This document shows positions 30,700 through 40,339 of a DNA stretch of 64,000 nucleotides, in pieces. A program made the position numbers and the translations under genes. The notes below the pieces were generated by a model that saw only the letters and a list, made by a program, of their open reading frames with translations, was not told the DNA's origin and did no database searches. Positions within the stretch are counted from its first letter, which is position 1, and the number at the start of each line of letters is the position of its first letter. Location: NCBI RefSeq assembly GCF_003293845.1, contig NZ_QLST01000010.1, forward strand, positions 1 to 64,000, read 5' to 3'. The DNA comes from Flavobacterium tibetense (lineage in GTDB: Bacteria; Bacteroidota; Bacteroidia; Flavobacteriales; Flavobacteriaceae).

Positions 30700-31796
30700 T
30701 ACTGATTTAAAACCGTTATTATTTGTTGAATTTCGGCTACATCTAACCCCGAATACAATGGAATACTCAAAACCTCATCATGTATTTTCTCCGTAATTGG
30801 AAATGATAATTGATTCCAACTCGCCATTGCTTTTTGTTTATGTGGTGGAATTGGGTAATGAATCATCGTTTCAATACCGTTTTCTTTGAGATAATTTTGT
30901 AATGCTGTTCGATTTGCTGTTCGAATTACAAACAAATGGAATACATGATTTTGAGAAAAATCCCAATTTGGCAATACAATTTTATCATTTTTAATTCCAG
31001 AAAGATAGCGTTTGGCAATGGTTCTTCTTGATTCATTTTCAGCATCCAAATGACCTAATTTGATATTCAAAAAAGCCGCTTGCAATTCATCTAATCTTGA
31101 ATTTACTCCAATGATTTCGTTTTCATATTTTACTTTTGAACCATAATTTCGTAAAGAAAATAGCACCTCAGCGAGTTCATCATCATTAGTTGTGATTGCA
31201 CCACCATCACCAAGTGCTCCTAGATTTTTCCCTGGATAAAAGCTAAAAGCAGCAGCATTTGATAAATTTCCTGCTCTTTCATTTTCTGAAAACTGACTTC
31301 CATGCGCTTGAGCAGCATCTTCAATAACCAACAAATTATGCTTTTGAGCAATTGCATTTATGGCTTTCATTTCACACAATTGTCCGTATAAATGAACAGG
31401 TAAAATGGCTTTGGCTTTTGATGTTATTTTAGCTTCAATTTCCTCTGGATTGATGTTGTACGTTTCCAATCTTGGTTCGACTAACACCGGAACTAAATCA
31501 GCTTGTAAGACTGCAAGAATACTAGCAATATACGTATTTGCTGGAACAATTACTTCATCGCCTTTTTGTAGTTTTCCTAATTGAATGTAAGCTTTGAAAA
31601 TTAACACCAAAGCATCTAAACCATTCCCTACTCCAATGCAATGTTTCGTTCCACAATAAGTTGCAAAATCGGTTTCAAATTGCTTGACTTCATTTCCTAA
31701 AATATACCAACCACTATCTAGAAACTGCTTCATTTTTTCTTGAAAAGCGGCTTCAAAAGGTTGATTTAACTTTTTTAAATTTAGAAATGGAATCAT
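30696..31796 (-). CDS. FdtB/QdtB-like DegT/DnrJ/EryC1 sugar aminotransferase
   Basis: The 366-aa PLP enzyme would transaminate the 3-keto sugar produced by the FdtA-like isomerase, giving a dTDP-3-amino-3,6-dideoxyhexose. Family hallmarks: [10 protein letters not shown] at 55-64, [20 protein letters not shown] with Asp160, and the Schiff-base lysine Lys190 in [33 protein letters not shown] and the C-terminal HYPIPPHKQ are also typical. It sits between the flippase and the acetyltransferase-like gene, with 4-bp overlaps on both sides. The exact sugar product is not fixed by sequence. Confidence 0.9.
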   Translation of the reverse strand: MIPFLNLKKLNQPFEAAFQEKMKQFLDSGWYILGNEVKQFETDFATYCGTKHCIGVGNGLDALVLIFKAYIQLGKLQKGDEVIVPANTYIASILAVLQADLVPVLVEPRLETYNINPEEIEAKITSKAKAILPVHLYGQLCEMKAINAIAQKHNLLVIEDAAQAHGSQFSENERAGNLSNAAAFSFYPGKNLGALGDGGAITTNDDELAEVLFSLRNYGSKVKYENEIIGVNSRLDELQAAFLNIKLGHLDAENESRRTIAKRYLSGIKNDKIVLPNWDFSQNHVFHLFVIRTANRTALQNYLKENGIETMIHYPIPPHKQKAMASWNQLSFPITEKIHDEVLSIPLYSGLDVAEIQQIITVLNQY

Positions 31797-32770
31797 ATCA
31801 AAACGGTATCTAAAAAGGTGTGATTTTGAATTTGAACTTCATAAAAGTCTTGTGTAATCGCTCGTGCTCCAAAACTCTCTTTCCAATACAACAAACCTTC
31901 GTTAATGTTTTTCCCTTGATTTTCATTGGAAATTCCGAAATCGAAGTATTTTTTGTCTTTAAAAACGTTGGAAATTAAATAATCGTGTAAAAAATCTAAA
32001 CTTCCCAATTCATTTTTATCGGAATTTCCAGAAATATACTGCGAATGCGCTACCAAATCGGTTTCAAAAATGGTAGTTCCAGCAACAATTTTATTGTTTT
32101 GGTAAACATTAAATTGTCGGATGCTTTTTGGAAATTTACTATGTAAAAATTGAATTTCTTCCAATGAATGAACGGGTTTAGCTTGGTGTTTTTCGGCTAA
32201 ATTGGGAATTAAAATTTCGTTCCAAAAAGCTTCAAAATTAGATTCTTCTTTTACCACTAAATTATTTTTAATACCTCGTTTGATCCCATTTTTTCTATCG
32301 CGAGAAAAAGTGTATTGGGTTTTCAAATCTAAAACCGATAAAACATCTCTTCTAACCAAACTTCCTTGCAGCAAAAACAGCAAATATTGCAACTCATCGG
32401 CTGGTTTGTGGCAATAAATTGAAGGTATTTCTTTGAATTGAAGCTTTTCTTTTTCTTGAGATTTTAAGAATATTAAAATCGTTTTAGTAATCGCAATGAA
32501 ATCCGCTAATTTGGTAGTTTCATTAGTTACAATTCCGCCGTAAGTCAAACCTTGATGCGAAAAAACGGTAGTGCCAACAACATTTGCTGGCAAAATAGCT
32601 TGTAATTTTTGGCTTTCATCAAAAATCAATAACGAAAAATCTTCAAATCGGTCTTGATGATATTCCATGAAATCACGATGAAACAAAAAAGTAGCATTTT
32701 TAGCTTGTGCTACAAATTCATTCCATAATTGATAATGGTTTTTAGTATATTTTTCAATCGTAAAAGGCAT
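31793..32770 (-). CDS. FemAB/GNAT-like acyltransferase in the aminosugar operon
   Basis: The 325-aa product has the pattern of the FemAB-like GNAT (acetyltransferase_6) group: an N-terminal [20 protein letters not shown] motif, a central linker, and a C-terminal half with [25 protein letters not shown] and [19 protein letters not shown]. Such enzymes move acyl or aminoacyl groups to amino sugars or peptides. Here it is the first gene of the operon with the FdtB-like aminotransferase, so N-acylation of the new amino sugar is a reasonable guess. The usual acetyltransferase of this pathway (FdtC/QdtC, a left-handed beta helix) is absent from the window. Confidence 0.7.
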   Translation of the reverse strand: MPFTIEKYTKNHYQLWNEFVAQAKNATFLFHRDFMEYHQDRFEDFSLLIFDESQKLQAILPANVVGTTVFSHQGLTYGGIVTNETTKLADFIAITKTILIFLKSQEKEKLQFKEIPSIYCHKPADELQYLLFLLQGSLVRRDVLSVLDLKTQYTFSRDRKNGIKRGIKNNLVVKEESNFEAFWNEILIPNLAEKHQAKPVHSLEEIQFLHSKFPKSIRQFNVYQNNKIVAGTTIFETDLVAHSQYISGNSDKNELGSLDFLHDYLISNVFKDKKYFDFGISNENQGKNINEGLLYWKESFGARAITQDFYEVQIQNHTFLDTVLI

Positions 32771-32880
32771 CTTGAGTCAATTATTTTGGAAAATTACTAA
32801 AATTTTAATTCTTCTACATGTGATTTCATACTTTTTATTAAAATTATTATTATATTGGACGTGATTTTCAGTTAATTAGT

Positions 32881-34671
32881 ATGATAAAAAAATTTACTCC
32901 TCTTTTCTTAATATCTGCATTCTTTTTTTCATTTACTGTGATGAGTCAGAATGTTACACTTCTTGAACAAATTAATGGTCGTTATGATTTCACTTTTGTT
33001 GGAAATACTTTAAATACAGGTGAAAATAATGTTCAAGCTACTTTATCTTATCTAACTTCATCAACAGCAAATCTAAATCTTGATTCAGAGGATGTTGTTC
33101 AACGCGCCTATTTATATTGGGCGGGTTCAGGAACTGGAGATTTTGAAATAAAATTAAATGATAATGAAATTTCAGCGGAAAGAACATTTTCTCATTCAAG
33201 ATTTATTGGTGGTACACTTTTTAATTTTTTTAGTGCCTTTGCAGATGTTACTAATTTAGTACAAGTTACAGGAAATGGTGACTATACTTTTTCTGATTTA
33301 GATATTGCAACTGATTTGGCTCAACATTTTACATATCGAACCAATTTTTCTGGTTGGGCTATATTGATAGTTTATGAAAATCCCAATTTGCCTTTGAATC
33401 AATTAAATATTTATGATGGCTTACAAGGTGTTCCAGATGCATTACAAATTGAACTTACTGATTTATATGTTCTTAATAACACCAATGCAAAAGCTGGATT
33501 TATTGCTTGGGAAGGCGATTCACAATTACCAACAGAAACTTTTACTGTAAACGGAACAATAATTAGTAATCCATTTAATCCACCAAATAACGTTTTTAAT
33601 AGTACGAATTCTGTAACTGGTTCTAACCAATTATATAATATGGATTTAGATATTTATGAAATTGATGATTATATTTCAATTGGAGATACAAATGCTTCAA
33701 TTGCTCTAACTTCCTTTCAAGATTTCATAATGATAAACACGGTTATAACGAAGCTAAACAGTCAATTACCTGATGCCACAATAGTATTGACACCTCCATC
33801 AACTGAATGTGATTCTAGAGAAATTCTTATAGATTTTACCGTCTCTAATCTCAATAGTACTGAATTTTTACCAGCGGCAACTCCAATAACCTTTTATATC
33901 GAATCACAACCCATTGGCACAACATTTACTCAAGGGATTATACCAATTGGGGGAAATGAAAATGGAAGTATTATTTTAAACATCCCCGAAAGTTTTGGTT
34001 TAAACTTTTCTTTAATTGCTAATGTTGATGATGATGGATCAGGTGTCGGTATAGTAATAGAATTAAACGAAAACAACAATACTTTTGAAATTGAAATCGA
34101 TTTCAATGTTTCTCCAGATTTCAACACGTTACCTAATATTAGAAATTGCAACTTAGGACTAACCCGAGGCATTTTTGATTTTTCATCTTATGAAGAATTA
34201 GTAAAAACAAATTCGTTACATGAAGTAAGTTTTCATGAAAATTGGGATGATGCGAACCAAAACATAAACCCTATTTTTAATCCTTCCAATTATGAAGCCA
34301 TTACAACTCCAAAAGAGATTTATGTGCGAATAGACAATGGCGGTTGTTATGCCATAACTCAATTTTTATTGGAAACTTACAATTGTCCACCAACGGTTTA
34401 CAACGCTGTTTCTGCCAATAATGACGGAATGAATGACGGATTTTTCATCGATGGCTTGCGCGATGTTTTTACCAATTTTGAGCTGTTAATTTTCAACCGT
34501 TGGGGCAAACATCTTTGGACAGGAAACAACAACAAACCCGATTGGGATGGTTATGTTTCGGAAGGTGTTGGTTCAAAACAAGCTCCGGAAGGAACTTACT
34601 ACTACATTTTGTACTTAAACGACCCTGATTATACCGAGCCATTAACAGGTTATTTGTATTTGACCCGATAA
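32881..34671 (+). CDS. Secreted surface protein with T9SS type B C-terminal sorting domain
   Basis: The 596-aa product starts with a signal peptide (about 22 residues, ending FTVMSQ). The middle is a DUF3344-like or adhesin-like beta-rich region (AYLYWAGSGTGDFEIKLN, then CARDB-like strands). The last 85 residues are the gliding-motility-associated C-terminal sorting domain: VYNAVSANNDGMNDGFFI, FNRWGKHLW, DWDGY and a terminal GTYYYILYLN ... GYLYLTR. This targets the protein to the type IX secretion system for display or release outside the cell. It stands alone, next to the polysaccharide locus; its stop is 3 bp from the convergent RDD gene stop. Confidence 0.92.
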   Translation: MIKKFTPLFLISAFFFSFTVMSQNVTLLEQINGRYDFTFVGNTLNTGENNVQATLSYLTSSTANLNLDSEDVVQRAYLYWAGSGTGDFEIKLNDNEISAERTFSHSRFIGGTLFNFFSAFADVTNLVQVTGNGDYTFSDLDIATDLAQHFTYRTNFSGWAILIVYENPNLPLNQLNIYDGLQGVPDALQIELTDLYVLNNTNAKAGFIAWEGDSQLPTETFTVNGTIISNPFNPPNNVFNSTNSVTGSNQLYNMDLDIYEIDDYISIGDTNASIALTSFQDFIMINTVITKLNSQLPDATIVLTPPSTECDSREILIDFTVSNLNSTEFLPAATPITFYIESQPIGTTFTQGIIPIGGNENGSIILNIPESFGLNFSLIANVDDDGSGVGIVIELNENNNTFEIEIDFNVSPDFNTLPNIRNCNLGLTRGIFDFSSYEELVKTNSLHEVSFHENWDDANQNINPIFNPSNYEAITTPKEIYVRIDNGGCYAITQFLLETYNCPPTVYNAVSANNDGMNDGFFIDGLRDVFTNFELLIFNRWGKHLWTGNNNKPDWDGYVSEGVGSKQAPEGTYYYILYLNDPDYTEPLTGYLYLTR

Positions 34672-34674
34672 AAA

Positions 34675-35415
34675 TCACATGTTTTGGGTGTAAAAATTGT
34701 AGTCTTTCAATAAAGTTCGAATGAAATCCTGATCGTTCCCCGATTGATTTTTAATTCCTGTAACTTGAATAATTTTATCACGCAACTTAATTAAAGTGGC
34801 ATAATCTCTGGAAACAACAGCAGTTTCAAAAGTTTCTTTTATAATTCGAACATCATTATCTGAAAGTTTAATTACCAATGGATACGTTGGCACATAATCC
34901 GCATTAACTTCCTGAAGAATAGTGTGATTGATATTAATATTATTTTTCAATGTAATTACAGCAGTACCAGCAGCCATATCGCCTAAACGCTGACTTTTTT
35001 TACTTGAAATAATTGCAATTAAACCAATGATACCGCTTCCAATTGAGATTTCAATGATTCTGAACAACCATCGAATCAAATAATCACCAAAACTCGCTTG
35101 ATAACCATCTAGCTTAATTACTTTCATTTTCATCAATTTTTTTCCAATGGTTTGTCCTTCCCATAAACTTTCTTGAGCCAAAGTATAAAACATAAATGGC
35201 AAACCAATCAATGAAAAAATTCCCATTACAGACCATTGATCCATTCCATTGAAATAACGTTCTAAATCAAAAAGATTAATTATTACGATTACAACTATGA
35301 TGTAAGCGATTTTAACCAGTAAATCAATTAGTTGCGCTAAAATTCGATCTCCAACAGAAGCCGCTGTAAAATTTATATTTACATTTTGCGTAGTATTTAT
35401 GGATAATTGTGTCAT
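34675..35415 (-). CDS. RDD family membrane protein
   Basis: The 246-aa product matches the RDD family: the N-terminal AASVGDRILAQLIDLLVK (Arg-Asp motif), GQTIGKKLMKMKVIKLDG between membrane segments, and the second RDD-type motif SQRLGDMAAGTAVI. About four membrane helices are followed by an 80-residue soluble C-terminus. RDD proteins are thought to be small-molecule or ion transporters, but the role here is unknown. It is divergent from the SpoIIM gene with only 20 bp between starts, which points to shared control with the MoxR cluster. Confidence 0.88.
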   Translation of the reverse strand: MTQLSINTTQNVNINFTAASVGDRILAQLIDLLVKIAYIIVVIVIINLFDLERYFNGMDQWSVMGIFSLIGLPFMFYTLAQESLWEGQTIGKKLMKMKVIKLDGYQASFGDYLIRWLFRIIEISIGSGIIGLIAIISSKKSQRLGDMAAGTAVITLKNNININHTILQEVNADYVPTYPLVIKLSDNDVRIIKETFETAVVSRDYATLIKLRDKIIQVTGIKNQSGNDQDFIRTLLKDYNFYTQNM

Positions 35416-35435
35416 ATTTTATATTTTAGCACTTC

Positions 35436-36413
35436 ATGAGAGAAGTAGCATTTATTAAGCAAAATAAAGAAAAATGGCTTGAATTTGAACAAGCTATTTT
35501 TGGTAAAACTAAAAAAAATCCTGATGATTTAGCTAATTTGTACATACATTTAGTTAATGATTTGTCTTATGCACAAACGTATTACCCTAAAAGTAAGACA
35601 GTTGTTTATTTAAATTATCTGGCATCGCAAACCTACCAAAAAATTTATAAAACCAAAAGAACCGACACCAATCGATTGGTTTATTTTTTCAAAACAGAAG
35701 TTCCTTTGATTGTTTATGAATACCGAAGATACATTTTATACGCATTTCTTATTTTTGGGATACTCACATCTATTGGAGTTGTTTCTGCTCAAAATGATGA
35801 AACTTTTGTTCGTTTAATTTTAGGCGACCAATACGTAAATATGACTTTGCAAAACATTGAAGACGGCAATCCCGTTGCGGTTTATAAAAGTGGAAGTAAT
35901 TGGGGAAGTTTCATTGGAATTACATTAAACAACTTGAGAGTAGGTGCAACCGCTTATTTTTGGGGGATTTTTCTTGGACTCGGAACGCTTTATATTTTGT
36001 TGCAAAACTGCATCATGTTAGGTTCCTTCCAATACTTTTTTTACCAACAAGGTGTTTTTTGGGAAAGTGTTCGTGGTATTTGGATTCATGGTTCAATGGA
36101 AATTTTTGCAATAGTTATTGAAGCTGCAGCCGGTTTTATTTTAGGAGCAAGTATTCTATTTCCAAAAACATACTCACGCCTTCATTCGTTTAAAATAGGT
36201 TTTAAAAATAGTTTTAAAATCTTTTTAAGCACCATGCCATTTACATTTGCCGCAGGGTTTTTAGAAGGTTACATTACTAGATATTCTATAGAAATGCCTA
36301 ATTATTTGAGTGTTGGTATAATTCTAACTACATTATTCTTAATTGGTTATTACTATTTGGTTTATCCATTTGTCGTTAATAAAAAAATAAAAAAGTATGT
36401 TTCAACTTTATAA
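35436..36413 (+). CDS. SpoIIM-like (stage II sporulation protein M family) membrane protein
   Basis: The 325-aa product has a soluble N-terminal part of about 100 residues, then about six membrane helices with the family motifs SFIGITLNNLRVGATAYFWG, GTLYILLQNCIMLGSF and HGSMEIFAIVIEAAAGF. Bacteroidetes do not sporulate, so the SpoIIM fold must serve another membrane function; such genes commonly neighbour RDD and MoxR/DUF58 genes. It is the first gene of a plus-strand operon and overlaps the next gene by 17 bp. Confidence 0.88.
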   Translation: MREVAFIKQNKEKWLEFEQAIFGKTKKNPDDLANLYIHLVNDLSYAQTYYPKSKTVVYLNYLASQTYQKIYKTKRTDTNRLVYFFKTEVPLIVYEYRRYILYAFLIFGILTSIGVVSAQNDETFVRLILGDQYVNMTLQNIEDGNPVAVYKSGSNWGSFIGITLNNLRVGATAYFWGIFLGLGTLYILLQNCIMLGSFQYFFYQQGVFWESVRGIWIHGSMEIFAIVIEAAAGFILGASILFPKTYSRLHSFKIGFKNSFKIFLSTMPFTFAAGFLEGYITRYSIEMPNYLSVGIILTTLFLIGYYYLVYPFVVNKKIKKYVSTL

Positions 36414-37335
36414 AAAACGCGATTTTAGTCAGCTTATAGGTGATACATTTTCATTCTTTAAATTAGAAGGAAAAAACTATTTCAAAAGCTATTTTATTAT
36501 AAATGGCGGTATTTTGTTGTTACTAGTTGTCATCTTGTACTTTTTCATGAAAGCGTTCATTGATGGAACATTCGCAGCAACACAAACTGGAAATTCTAAT
36601 TATATAAATGATATGATGTATTCCAATATGACAAACTTTGTATTGTTTGGAATATTTTTCGTTATACTAATTTCATTAGCCAGTTTAATCAATTACTCCT
36701 ACCCTATTTTGTATTTCAAATTAATAGAAGACAAAAAAGAAAGAACTACAGAAGCTATTTTTAGTTTACTAAAACAGAAATTCGGGAAAGCCATCATCTT
36801 CTATTTACTTTCATTGGTAGTAATATTTCCGCTTTTGCTTATTGTTTTTGGAATAACTTTCTTTTTGGTATTTATACTCATTGGTATTCCTATTATTATC
36901 ATTTTAGTTCCTGCTGTTACGAGTTGGGTCACACTAACTTATTACCAATACATTACCTCTGAAGATGATTATTTCAAAGCTATTGGAAAAGCATTCGAAA
37001 TGGTAAAAGCTAAATTTTGGTCTATTATTGGAAGTACCTTAATAATTTTTGTAATCATGCAAGTAATCATGGGAGTTTTAACAATGATTCCTTATTTTAT
37101 TGGAATTTTTTCGTTGATGACAAACCCTCAAAATATTGAAGCTGATCCAAATGGTTACGTTTCAACTATAACGATTTTGATGACAACTATTTTTATTCTT
37201 TCGATTATTCTTAATTATGTCATGCAAAATTTATTATTAGTAAATCAAGGCATTATTTTTTATAGTATTAAAGAAACCGAAGGCAATGTTAGCATTCTAA
37301 ACGATATCGATTCAATAGGAACTCATGAAGAATAA
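36397..37335 (+). CDS. Multi-pass membrane protein of unknown function (MoxR cluster)
   Basis: The 312-aa product is dominated by about six to seven membrane helices (GGILLLLVVILYFFM, FVLFGIFFVILIS, FPLLLIVFGITFFLVFIL and others), with an N-terminal cytoplasmic stretch beginning MFQLYKKRDFSQLIGDTFSF. The latter is like the start of DUF4013/GlpM-type and other Bacteroidetes cluster members, but I do not assign a family. It overlaps both neighbours (17 bp upstream, 11 bp downstream), so it is a fixed part of the operon. Confidence 0.8.
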   Translation: MFQLYKKRDFSQLIGDTFSFFKLEGKNYFKSYFIINGGILLLLVVILYFFMKAFIDGTFAATQTGNSNYINDMMYSNMTNFVLFGIFFVILISLASLINYSYPILYFKLIEDKKERTTEAIFSLLKQKFGKAIIFYLLSLVVIFPLLLIVFGITFFLVFILIGIPIIIILVPAVTSWVTLTYYQYITSEDDYFKAIGKAFEMVKAKFWSIIGSTLIIFVIMQVIMGVLTMIPYFIGIFSLMTNPQNIEADPNGYVSTITILMTTIFILSIILNYVMQNLLLVNQGIIFYSIKETEGNVSILNDIDSIGTHEE

Positions 37336-38029
37336 ATTATACCTACTATTTTCATTCGTAAGCGTTTCTATTTGGAGTCAAACTTCTGTGGATTCTATTC
37401 CTTTTGAATCTAGAAAATTACAAGAAAACTTTCGAGACAATTACCAAAGTGATGAGTTCCAATATGAAGCCGTTATTCAAATCAAAGAATTAAACGCTTG
37501 GGATCGTTTTTGGGCAGCTGTACAACGATTTTTCGAATCTTTATTCAATTTTGGAGGTTCTGGAGAGACTATGAGCGCTTTGGAAATTTTGATGAAAATA
37601 ATTGCTGTCATTATTGTTGTTATAGTCGTTTATCTAATCGTTAAAGTAATCATCAATAAAGAAGGTGGCTGGATTTTTAGTAAATCGGCGAAAAAAATTA
37701 TCCCTGTTGAAAATGTAGAAGAAAATATTCATACACTGAACTTCCAAACCATAATAGCTCAAGCCAAAAACAACAAAAATAACCGATTAGTAATTCGTTA
37801 TTACTATTTGTGGTTGCTAAAATCACTTTCCGATAAAAACACCATCGAATGGGATATTGAAAAAACAAATAGCGATTACATCAGAGAAATCAAAGACAAC
37901 AAACTCAAACAAGATTTTCAGTTTTTATCGTACATTTTTGAATACAGTTGGTACGGCGAATTTGAATTAAATGAAACCGATTTTTCTAAAGCCGAAACCG
38001 CATTTTTAAAACTAATTTCTCATTCGTAA
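37325..38029 (+). CDS. DUF4129 domain membrane protein
   Basis: The 234-aa protein has an N-terminal signal/anchor, a juxtamembrane helical region (NAWDRFWAAVQRFFESLFNF), a single membrane helix (IIAVIIVVIVVYLIVKVII), and a C-terminal cytoplasmic domain matching DUF4129: RYYYLWLLKSLSDKNTIEWD and EYSWYGEFELNETDF. DUF4129 proteins regularly occur beside MoxR and DUF58 and are thought to serve in the same membrane process; the activity is not known. Confidence 0.85.
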   Translation: MKNKLYLLFSFVSVSIWSQTSVDSIPFESRKLQENFRDNYQSDEFQYEAVIQIKELNAWDRFWAAVQRFFESLFNFGGSGETMSALEILMKIIAVIIVVIVVYLIVKVIINKEGGWIFSKSAKKIIPVENVEENIHTLNFQTIIAQAKNNKNNRLVIRYYYLWLLKSLSDKNTIEWDIEKTNSDYIREIKDNKLKQDFQFLSYIFEYSWYGEFELNETDFSKAETAFLKLISHS

Positions 38030-38030
38030 C

Positions 38031-39224
38031 ATGCCTAAAAGTTTAAAAATATATCTTTTCATTCTTGTGCTAATTTTCATAGCTATTCTCGCTATTGATG
38101 CCAATAAAGCCAAGCCAATTGATTGGAGACCAACGTACGCAACTAAAGATAAAATTCCATTTGGATTATATGTTTTTGATCAAGAAAGCGAAAACTTATT
38201 CAAAGACCAAAAAATAACAAAATTTGGAAAAACACCTTTTGAATTTTTCGACGAACAATACAACTATGCCGATTCGAGCTACGAAATTTCAGGAACAATG
38301 CTTTATATTGATGATGCATTTACTATTGACCCATCTTCTATTGACGAACTTTTCTACTTTGCTGGTCACGGCAATCACATTTTTTTGAGTAGCGTTGATT
38401 TTCCAACAGAACTAGCCGATTCTTTAAAATTCACAATTGAATACAATACTAAATTCAGAGATTCCATCCAATTGGATATTTCAAAAACAAAAAACAAACA
38501 TAAAGCCTATTACAACAAAGGCATTTCAACTGCCTATTTTGACGAAATAGATTCAACCAAAACAGTGGTTTTAGGAACACAAAAATCAAGTTCTGGAGCC
38601 GAACATGCCAACTATATTAGAATAGCTCATAAAAAAGGATTTTTCTATTTGCATTTACAACCGGCTGCATTTACCAATTATTATTTATTAAAAGAGCATG
38701 CTTCTTATGTTGAAGATGCTTTAGGTTTCCTTCCAAATAAAAAAGAAATATTTTGGAAAGTCAAACGCTACGAAATGGGTATCGAATCAGGTTCACCAAT
38801 GCGTTATATTTTAAGTCAACCCGCTTTAAAATGGGCTTGGTATTTGGCATTAATTGCTTTAGTTGTTTTTATGTTCTTCAATGCCAAACGAAGACAACGC
38901 ATCATTCCAATTGAAGAATCATTAAAAAATACCACTATTGATTTCACAAAAACCATTGGAAATTTATACTTTCAAGAGAAAAATCATTTACTCATTGCCG
39001 AAAAGAAAATTCAATTTCTATTAGAAAAAATTAGAAACGAATATTACATTGACACGTTTTATTTAGACGAAACTTTTATCAATCGTTTGCACCAAAAAAC
39101 CAATCGTAATAAAGAGGATTTAACCCAATTGGTAACCCAAATCAAATTTTTAAGAAACCAAAACAACATCACAGAAAAACAACTTATCGACTTTAACGCT
39201 TTAATTGAAAAGCTCAACTTATAA
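38031..39224 (+). CDS. DUF4350 domain membrane protein
   Basis: The 397-aa product has an N-terminal membrane segment, then PIDWRPTYATKDKIPFGLYV, the start of the DUF4350 domain, a Rossmann-like region (LFYFAGHGNHIFLSS), a second membrane helix near residue 270 (WYLALIALVVFMFF), and a C-terminal helical cytoplasmic region. The DUF4350 fold resembles GATase-like domains without their catalytic residues. It starts 1 bp after the DUF4129 stop and precedes MoxR by 10 bp, so all are co-transcribed. Confidence 0.85.
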   Translation: MPKSLKIYLFILVLIFIAILAIDANKAKPIDWRPTYATKDKIPFGLYVFDQESENLFKDQKITKFGKTPFEFFDEQYNYADSSYEISGTMLYIDDAFTIDPSSIDELFYFAGHGNHIFLSSVDFPTELADSLKFTIEYNTKFRDSIQLDISKTKNKHKAYYNKGISTAYFDEIDSTKTVVLGTQKSSSGAEHANYIRIAHKKGFFYLHLQPAAFTNYYLLKEHASYVEDALGFLPNKKEIFWKVKRYEMGIESGSPMRYILSQPALKWAWYLALIALVVFMFFNAKRRQRIIPIEESLKNTTIDFTKTIGNLYFQEKNHLLIAEKKIQFLLEKIRNEYYIDTFYLDETFINRLHQKTNRNKEDLTQLVTQIKFLRNQNNITEKQLIDFNALIEKLNL

Positions 39225-39234
39225 TTAGAAAACT

Positions 39235-40317
39235 ATGGAAAATACATTCGAAAACACCAACGAAAACAACGAGATTATTCCAAATACTATTGGTAATGAA
39301 ACCGTTGCAACCAATGAAACAAACGAAAACCAAAATGAAACTGAAAATGTAAGTTTTGAAACACGCTTGAACTTACAACCGTTACAAACGCAAATTCAGC
39401 AAATCAAACAAGAAATTGCCAAAGTAATCGTGGGTCAAGAAAAAATGATTGATCAATTACTGGTTGCTATTTTATCGAATGGTCACGTGCTATTGGAAGG
39501 CGTTCCTGGTGTAGCAAAAACTATTAGTGCTAAATTATTGGCAAAAACGTTGTCGTTAGATTTCAGCAGAATTCAATTTACGCCAGATTTGATGCCATCG
39601 GATATCATTGGAACTTCTGTATTCGATTTGTCAAAGTCGACATTTGAGTTCAAAAAAGGGCCAATTTTCTCCAATTTTGTACTTATCGATGAAATCAACC
39701 GTGCGCCAGCAAAAACGCAAGCCGCTTTATTCGAAGTAATGGAAGAACGCCAAATTACCGCCGATGGAACTACTTATATTTTAGACAAACCATTTTTGGT
39801 AATTGCTACGCAAAACCCAATCGAACAAGAAGGAACGTATCGTTTGCCAGAAGCGCAATTGGATCGTTTTTTATTCAAAATCACCATTGATTATCCAAAT
39901 TTGAGTGAAGAAATCACCATTATCCAAAAAGAAAACGAATTACAAAGTCAGGATAAATTAGGTGCAATTGCAACCATTATTTCAAAAAGTGATATTGGTG
40001 CGTTCCAAAGTTTGGTAAAACAAGTACTAATCGAACAAAATTTGATTGAATACATTGCGAAAATTGTCATGAATACTCGTGAAAATGCCTTTTTGTATCT
40101 AGGTGCTTCGCCAAGAGCTTCTATTGCTATTTTAAACGCTGCCAAAGGTTTTGCCGCACTAAAAGGAAGAGATTTTGTTACGCCAGATGATATTAAAGAA
40201 GCTGCAATTCCAGTAATGCAACACCGAGTAGTAGTAACACCAGAGCGCGAAATGGAAGGAATTACAAGCGCAGCCATCATCAAACAAATTATCGATTCAG
40301 TAGAAATTCCGAGATAA
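39235..40317 (+). CDS. MoxR-family AAA+ ATPase
   Basis: MoxR ATPases act as chaperones that mature or activate protein complexes, often with partners carrying VWA or DUF58 domains. The 360-aa protein has an Asn/Glu-rich N-terminal tail of about 45 residues, Walker A in LEGVPGVAKT, the LMPSDIIGTSVF motif, Walker B LIDEINRAPAKTQAALFEVM, sensor 1 VIATQNPIEQEGTY, and LPEAQLDRF, all standard for the family. It is the energy source of the cluster; DUF58 follows 22 bp downstream. Confidence 0.95.
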   Translation: MENTFENTNENNEIIPNTIGNETVATNETNENQNETENVSFETRLNLQPLQTQIQQIKQEIAKVIVGQEKMIDQLLVAILSNGHVLLEGVPGVAKTISAKLLAKTLSLDFSRIQFTPDLMPSDIIGTSVFDLSKSTFEFKKGPIFSNFVLIDEINRAPAKTQAALFEVMEERQITADGTTYILDKPFLVIATQNPIEQEGTYRLPEAQLDRFLFKITIDYPNLSEEITIIQKENELQSQDKLGAIATIISKSDIGAFQSLVKQVLIEQNLIEYIAKIVMNTRENAFLYLGASPRASIAILNAAKGFAALKGRDFVTPDDIKEAAIPVMQHRVVVTPEREMEGITSAAIIKQIIDSVEIPR

Positions 40318-40339
40318 GAACAACCAATTTCAGCCGAAA

